Assembly (NCBI GenBank): GCA_900547305.1
Contig: URGH01000088.1
Location: forward strand, 1-8,036
Origin: an uncultured Oscillospiraceae bacterium
Lineage (GTDB): Bacteria > Bacillota > Clostridia > Oscillospirales > Acutalibacteraceae
DNA length: 8,036 nt
Direction of reading: 5' to 3'
The notes below the pieces were generated by a model. The model was not told where the DNA came from, searched no databases, and worked only from the letters and a program-made list of their open reading frames with translations. A program made the translations under genes and the position numbers. Positions 5,400-8,036 of the stretch are shown one piece after another; positions within the stretch are counted from its first letter, which is position 1; each line of letters begins with the position of its first letter.

Positions 5400-6273
5400 A
5401 TTCCATACCTTTAATTATCAGATCGCCGCTTACCGTGTCCGTTTCAAAATCGGCGGAGCCGTCGCCGCATACGCGGCGGTTTTTGCTTTCGGAAACAGTG
5501 GGCAACCCGCAGCTTATATCGCCGCTTACGGTATCGGCTTTAAGCGTAAAACCGCTGTTTTTCGGTATTGTAAGCCTGATATTACCGCTCGTGCTGTCGC
5601 AGTCCAGTTTTTCAAGCGGTATGGCGGAGCTTACCGTTATATCGCCCGAAACACTGTCGCTTTCAAGCTCCGATATTTCGCCCTCGGCGTTTACTTCCCC
5701 GCTTACCGTATCAATATCAAGCCTTGCGGTTTTAATGCTTTTCAGCGCCGCGCTGCCGCTTACGGTATCAATTTCTATTTTACCGCTCGCCGCAATGCCG
5801 ATTATATTGACTTCCGCCGATACCGAATCGGTATTGACGTTTTTCAGCTTTTCCGCCGCACTTGACGGAATTTTAACCGTGAGCGTTTTTTTCGGCGTTT
5901 TTTTAAGCCCGAACCGCATACCCGCCGCCATTTGCTGAATTTTCAAAACGCCGTCCTCCACGCGCCAGCGGAGCTTGTTTTCTTTTTCAGCAACCTCGGT
6001 TTCGCTTATAACGGTATCCTCGCCGTCGTATGACTCAATATTTATTTTTCCGTTAGTCCAGTTTACCTTAATGCTATGAAATTCGTCGGTCACCGTTCCG
6101 CCGCCCACATTGTAAAGGGCGGAATTTTTATATGTTACTCCGATAATGCCGAGCGACCAATCCCCCGTAAAGAACGAAGAGGGAGGAGCGTTGATTCCCA
6201 CTATCAGCAGAGATGTAAGTAAAACCGTTACCAGCGACCATATAACTATTCTTGCGATTGCGTTTCTTTTCAT
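5398..6273 (-). CDS. DUF4097-family beta-strand repeat protein, membrane-anchored
   Basis: 291 aa. An N-terminal hydrophobic segment (about 6-28 after MKRNAIAR) should anchor it, with the rest probably outside the cell. The body is a repetitive beta-strand protein in which a D-(T/S)-(V/T)-S-(G/A) turn recurs seven times: NTDSVSAEV, IDTVSGSAA, IDTVSGEVN, SDSVSGDIT, CDSTSGNIR, ADTVSGDIS and TDTVSGDLI, spaced roughly 17-32 residues apart, as in DUF4097 (LiaG-like) proteins that fold as beta-solenoids. The biochemical role of the family is unclear; an envelope-stress or structural role is inference. The ATG at 6273 is preferred over in-frame GTG at 6282 because GAGG lies 8 bases before the ATG and would overlap the GTG. 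It is the last gene of a padR operon and begins 10 bases after the upstream stop codon. Confidence 0.87.
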   Translation of the reverse strand: MKRNAIARIVIWSLVTVLLTSLLIVGINAPPSSFFTGDWSLGIIGVTYKNSALYNVGGGTVTDEFHSIKVNWTNGKINIESYDGEDTVISETEVAEKENKLRWRVEDGVLKIQQMAAGMRFGLKKTPKKTLTVKIPSSAAEKLKNVNTDSVSAEVNIIGIAASGKIEIDTVSGSAALKSIKTARLDIDTVSGEVNAEGEISELESDSVSGDITVSSAIPLEKLDCDSTSGNIRLTIPKNSGFTLKADTVSGDISCGLPTVSESKNRRVCGDGSADFETDTVSGDLIIKGME

Positions 6274-6283
6274 TATGCGCACC

Positions 6284-6946
6284 TCATCTCTTTAAATCGA
6301 AAACCGCTCTTATTATATTGGAGACCGCGCCACCGATTATAAAAATAAGCCAGCTTATATACCAAGCCCCCGTTAAAAAGCTTATAACAAAATACGCCGT
6401 TAGGGTAAGCGCCCAAACAGCGCCGTTTACAGCCCCCATAAGCGAGCGGTCCTCATTTTTTTCGCGGTTCCATTTTTTGAAATCCTCAACCACCGTGTCG
6501 TCGGTCGGCATATATTCAAGCCGCATCCCGCTGCGGTAAATAATCAGCGCCGTGGCAACCGCCGCTATAACAAACATTGATACTATACCGAAAACCTCGT
6601 TTACGCCCATCTCGTCGCAAATTATAACCGGCACAACGCAAAGTATGTAAAGCGCCACCGCAACCGCCAAAAGTAAGGTGCGTTTGTTTTGGTTTTTCCG
6701 TATTTCCTCGCGCGAGTAGCCCGATGACGCTACCGGGGCTATAATGCTGTCAATCAGGTGGTCAACGTCCCCTATTCCGGCAACGGCTATATTATAAGCC
6801 GCCTCGTCGCTCTTGCCCTCCGCCTTTAAATCGTTATAGCGGTCTATAGTGTTTTGCAATATTTCCTCTTTTATTTCCACAGCCTGGCGGGTCTGCGGTG
6901 CGTTTTTAAAAAGCTCCTCTATATGTTCGCGCAGTTTTTCATTCAT
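6284..6946 (-). CDS. HAAS / DUF1700-like (permease-prefix) membrane protein
   Basis: 220 aa. The N-terminal soluble helical domain (about 1-75) has the pattern of the permease-prefix or HAAS domain: EIKEEILQNTIDRYNDL, then a GKSDEAAYNIAVAGIGDVDHLI block. Four hydrophobic segments follow at about 90-109, 117-136, 170-192 and 194-216, with a charged cytoplasmic-type loop at 141-168 (EDFKKWNREKNEDR). In Firmicutes such proteins are commonly encoded directly after a PadR regulator and are thought to signal with it; the mechanism is not established and no ligand is visible. The ATG overlaps the end of padR by 8 bases (ATGAATGA), so translation is likely coupled. Its stop lies 10 bases before the DUF4097 start. 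Confidence 0.82.
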   Translation of the reverse strand: MNEKLREHIEELFKNAPQTRQAVEIKEEILQNTIDRYNDLKAEGKSDEAAYNIAVAGIGDVDHLIDSIIAPVASSGYSREEIRKNQNKRTLLLAVAVALYILCVVPVIICDEMGVNEVFGIVSMFVIAAVATALIIYRSGMRLEYMPTDDTVVEDFKKWNREKNEDRSLMGAVNGAVWALTLTAYFVISFLTGAWYISWLIFIIGGAVSNIIRAVFDLKR

Positions 6947-7283
6947 TTACGTTTTCCTCCGTTTCAATAAGCTCATCAATAATTTTTTTAGCCGTTTCCC
7001 ATTCTTCAATAAGCGAGCGGCACCTGTCGGCTCCCACCGGTGTTATATGATAATATTTTCTGCGGGCGCCCGAGCCCTCGGCACCCCAGTATGAATTTAT
7101 GCAGCCGCTGTCTTCAAGGCGCTTAAACGCGGTGTACAGCGTAGCCTCGTTCAGCTCGTACCTGCCGCCCGACGCCGATTTTATTTTCTTGTTTATTTCG
7201 TAGCCGTAGCTGTCGCGCAGCAGCAGCGCCGATAAAATTATCGTGTCGGTATGCTCCCTTATAATATCGCTTGCGATAGACAT
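6939..7283 (-). CDS. PadR-family transcriptional regulator
   Basis: 114-aa single-domain winged-helix DNA-binding protein. Signature blocks: ILSALLLRDSYGYEINKKI (17-35), the recognition-helix region ELNEATLYTAFKRLEDSG (43-60), and the wing GSGARRKYYHITPVG (70-84), then a C-terminal helix (about 88-112) that would dimerise. This is the short PadR subclass, typical of autoregulated operons. The ATG at 7283 has GGGGAG 8 bases upstream. It heads padR / HAAS-DUF1700 / DUF4097, all tightly spaced. Known PadR proteins are mostly repressors released by small molecules or membrane signals; the inducer here is not deducible. A dyad over its own -35 box suggests autorepression, and the same intergenic region carries the promoter of the divergent LCP gene. 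Confidence 0.93.
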   Translation of the reverse strand: MSIASDIIREHTDTIILSALLLRDSYGYEINKKIKSASGGRYELNEATLYTAFKRLEDSGCINSYWGAEGSGARRKYYHITPVGADRCRSLIEEWETAKKIIDELIETEENVNE

Positions 7284-7314
7284 TATTTCATCTCCCCTTT
7301 CATTCGCTATGTAT

Positions 7315-7343
7315 ATAATAACTCAAAATACCTTAAATGTCAA
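7315..7343 (-). promoter_or_regulatory. sigma-A promoter of the padR operon
   Basis: Minus strand: -35 TTGACA (complement of 7338-7343), 17-bp spacer, -10 TATTAT (complement of 7315-7320). Start expected near 7308, giving a leader of about 25 bases that includes the GGGGAG SD. Confidence 0.82.
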
Positions 7344-7348
7344 GGTAT
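7328..7348. promoter_or_regulatory. 21-bp dyad over the padR -35 box, candidate PadR operator
   Basis: ATACCTT (7328-7334) and AAGGTAT (7342-7348) are perfect 7-bp arms with a 7-bp spacer. The dyad overlaps the -35 hexamer (7338-7343) of the padR promoter. Related half-sites recur in the same intergenic region: TCACCTT at 7388-7394, inside the LCP promoter spacer, and AAGGTGA at 7427-7433, over the LCP SD. Binding by the adjacent PadR protein is inference. Confidence 0.5.
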
Positions 7349-7377
7349 AATAAAAACAAAAATAATATTGTCGGCGC

Positions 7378-7406
7378 TTTACTTTTTTCACCTTACAGTG
7401 TATAAT
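7378..7406 (+). promoter_or_regulatory. sigma-A promoter of the LCP gene
   Basis: -35 TTTACT at 7378-7383, 17-bp spacer, perfect -10 TATAAT at 7401-7406. Start expected near 7413, about 26 bases before the TTG start codon. It is divergent from the padR promoter; the two -35 boxes are 34 bp apart. Confidence 0.8.
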
Positions 7407-7438
7407 AATAAAAATATAACAGCTACAAGGTGATACTT

Positions 7439-8036
7439 TTGCAATACAGAGAAAACGGGCGCGATATTTATTCAAGCTCGGGAACCGACCGCGCGCCGCA
7501 AAAATACGAGGATATTTCTTCAAGTTCCAAGGGGCGGAAGTCCGCGCGGGGAAAAAAGCCCCGCCGCAAAAAGCATACGGCGAGAAACATACTGCTTACC
7601 GTTATATGCCTTTTGCTTGCGGTATGCGTGGGGTTTTACATATACGCTTACCGTATTATAAACAACGTAAAACGCGCTCCGCTTGACCGGGACGATATAG
7701 GAATAAATTCGGACGAACCGCAAACCTACGGAAAGGTTCGTAACATAGCGCTTTTGGGGCTTGATACAAGGCAGGATAACGACGTAGGCCGCAGCGACGC
7801 GATAGTAATACTTACCGTAGATAAAGCGCACAACAAGCTGAAACTTACTTCGGTTGCGCGGGATACCTACGTTTCGATAGACGGGCACTCAAAGGACAAG
7901 CTAACCCATGCCTACGCCTACGGAAAATCGCAGCTGGCGGTGAAAACGCTTAATCAGAATTTCGGCTTGGAAATAAGCGATTATGTAACCATGAACTTTT
8001 ACGGGCTTACAAGTGTTATTGATTACATAGGCGGGG
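7439..8036 (+). CDS. LCP (LytR-CpsA-Psr) family cell-wall polymer ligase, 5' part
   Basis: 199 codons are present and the gene runs off the window. LCP proteins transfer anionic polymers (teichoic acids, capsule) from lipid carriers to peptidoglycan outside the membrane. The N terminus (1-48) is cytosolic, polar and ends very basic (KGRKSARGKKPRRKKH); a membrane helix at about 50-72 puts the rest outside. The LCP domain starts at about 100: NIALLGLDTRQ, then GRSDAIVILTVDKAHNKLKL and SVARDTYVSIDG, which hold the Asp and Arg residues used for phosphate and metal binding in the family, then KLTHAYAYG and YVTMNFYGL. TTG is taken as the start because AAGGTG sits 6 bases upstream; in-frame GTG at 7430 lies inside that SD, and no ATG occurs in frame before codon 185. 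Possibly co-regulated with the divergent padR operon. Confidence 0.88.
   Translation, partial: MQYRENGRDIYSSSGTDRAPQKYEDISSSSKGRKSARGKKPRRKKHTARNILLTVICLLLAVCVGFYIYAYRIINNVKRAPLDRDDIGINSDEPQTYGKVRNIALLGLDTRQDNDVGRSDAIVILTVDKAHNKLKLTSVARDTYVSIDGHSKDKLTHAYAYGKSQLAVKTLNQNFGLEISDYVTMNFYGLTSVIDYIGG

Noticed and set aside
5353..5938. Two long plus-strand frames (5353-5865 and 5393-5938) opposite the DUF4097 gene.
   Set aside because: One starts at the edge of the glmS terminator; both are repetitive translations of the DxVSG repeats read antisense, with no promoter after the terminator.
7520..7888. 122-codon minus-strand frame opposite the LCP gene.
   Set aside because: The plus strand encodes clear LCP motifs; the antisense frame has no domain or SD.

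Overview
The window looks like a chromosomal segment from a Gram-positive anaerobe of the Firmicutes (Bacillota), most likely a gut Clostridia lineage such as Oscillospirales. The reasons are a glmS self-cleaving ribozyme ahead of glmS (a Firmicutes hallmark), the DapL shortcut to diaminopimelate, a PadR / permease-prefix / DUF4097 operon, purine-rich Shine-Dalgarno (SD) sites, and a left-edge structured repeat of a style common in gut Clostridia. The lineage below phylum is inference. No phage genes, insertion sequence, CRISPR array, tRNA or rRNA were found.

Layout. 1-182: structured repeat-like element with four small hairpins and a 14-bp tandem direct repeat, cut by the window edge. 221-965 (minus strand): an AT-rich two-gene unit encoding a small membrane-anchored His/Cys-containing protein and a 50-residue peptide, with its own promoter, an inverted-repeat operator candidate and a strong terminator. 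1030-3068 (minus): dapF-dapL, making meso-diaminopimelate. 3069-3519: a 450-bp intergenic region with back-to-back promoters and a full-length glmS ribozyme, followed by two more hairpins before glmS. 3520-5346 (plus): glmS. 5357-5399: a shared terminator between convergent units. 5398-7283 (minus): padR, a HAAS/DUF1700-like membrane protein, and a DUF4097 repeat protein. 7284-7438: a second divergent promoter region with a dyad over the padR -35 box. 7439-8036 (plus): the 5' part of an LCP (LytR-CpsA-Psr) cell-wall ligase gene, starting with TTG.

The common theme is the cell envelope. DapL and DapF supply the peptidoglycan cross-linking residue, GlmS supplies amino sugar for UDP-GlcNAc, and LCP proteins attach anionic polymers to peptidoglycan. 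PadR/DUF4097 operons are often associated with envelope-stress responses, though the function of this one is inferred only. The most interesting non-coding region is the glmS leader: a canonical ribozyme is followed by extra structures (a terminator-like hairpin, a hairpin burying the glmS SD, and a 9-nt complement to the ribozyme P1 strand and loop) that the ribozyme alone does not explain. The least explained coding region is the AT-rich small-protein unit at 298-882.
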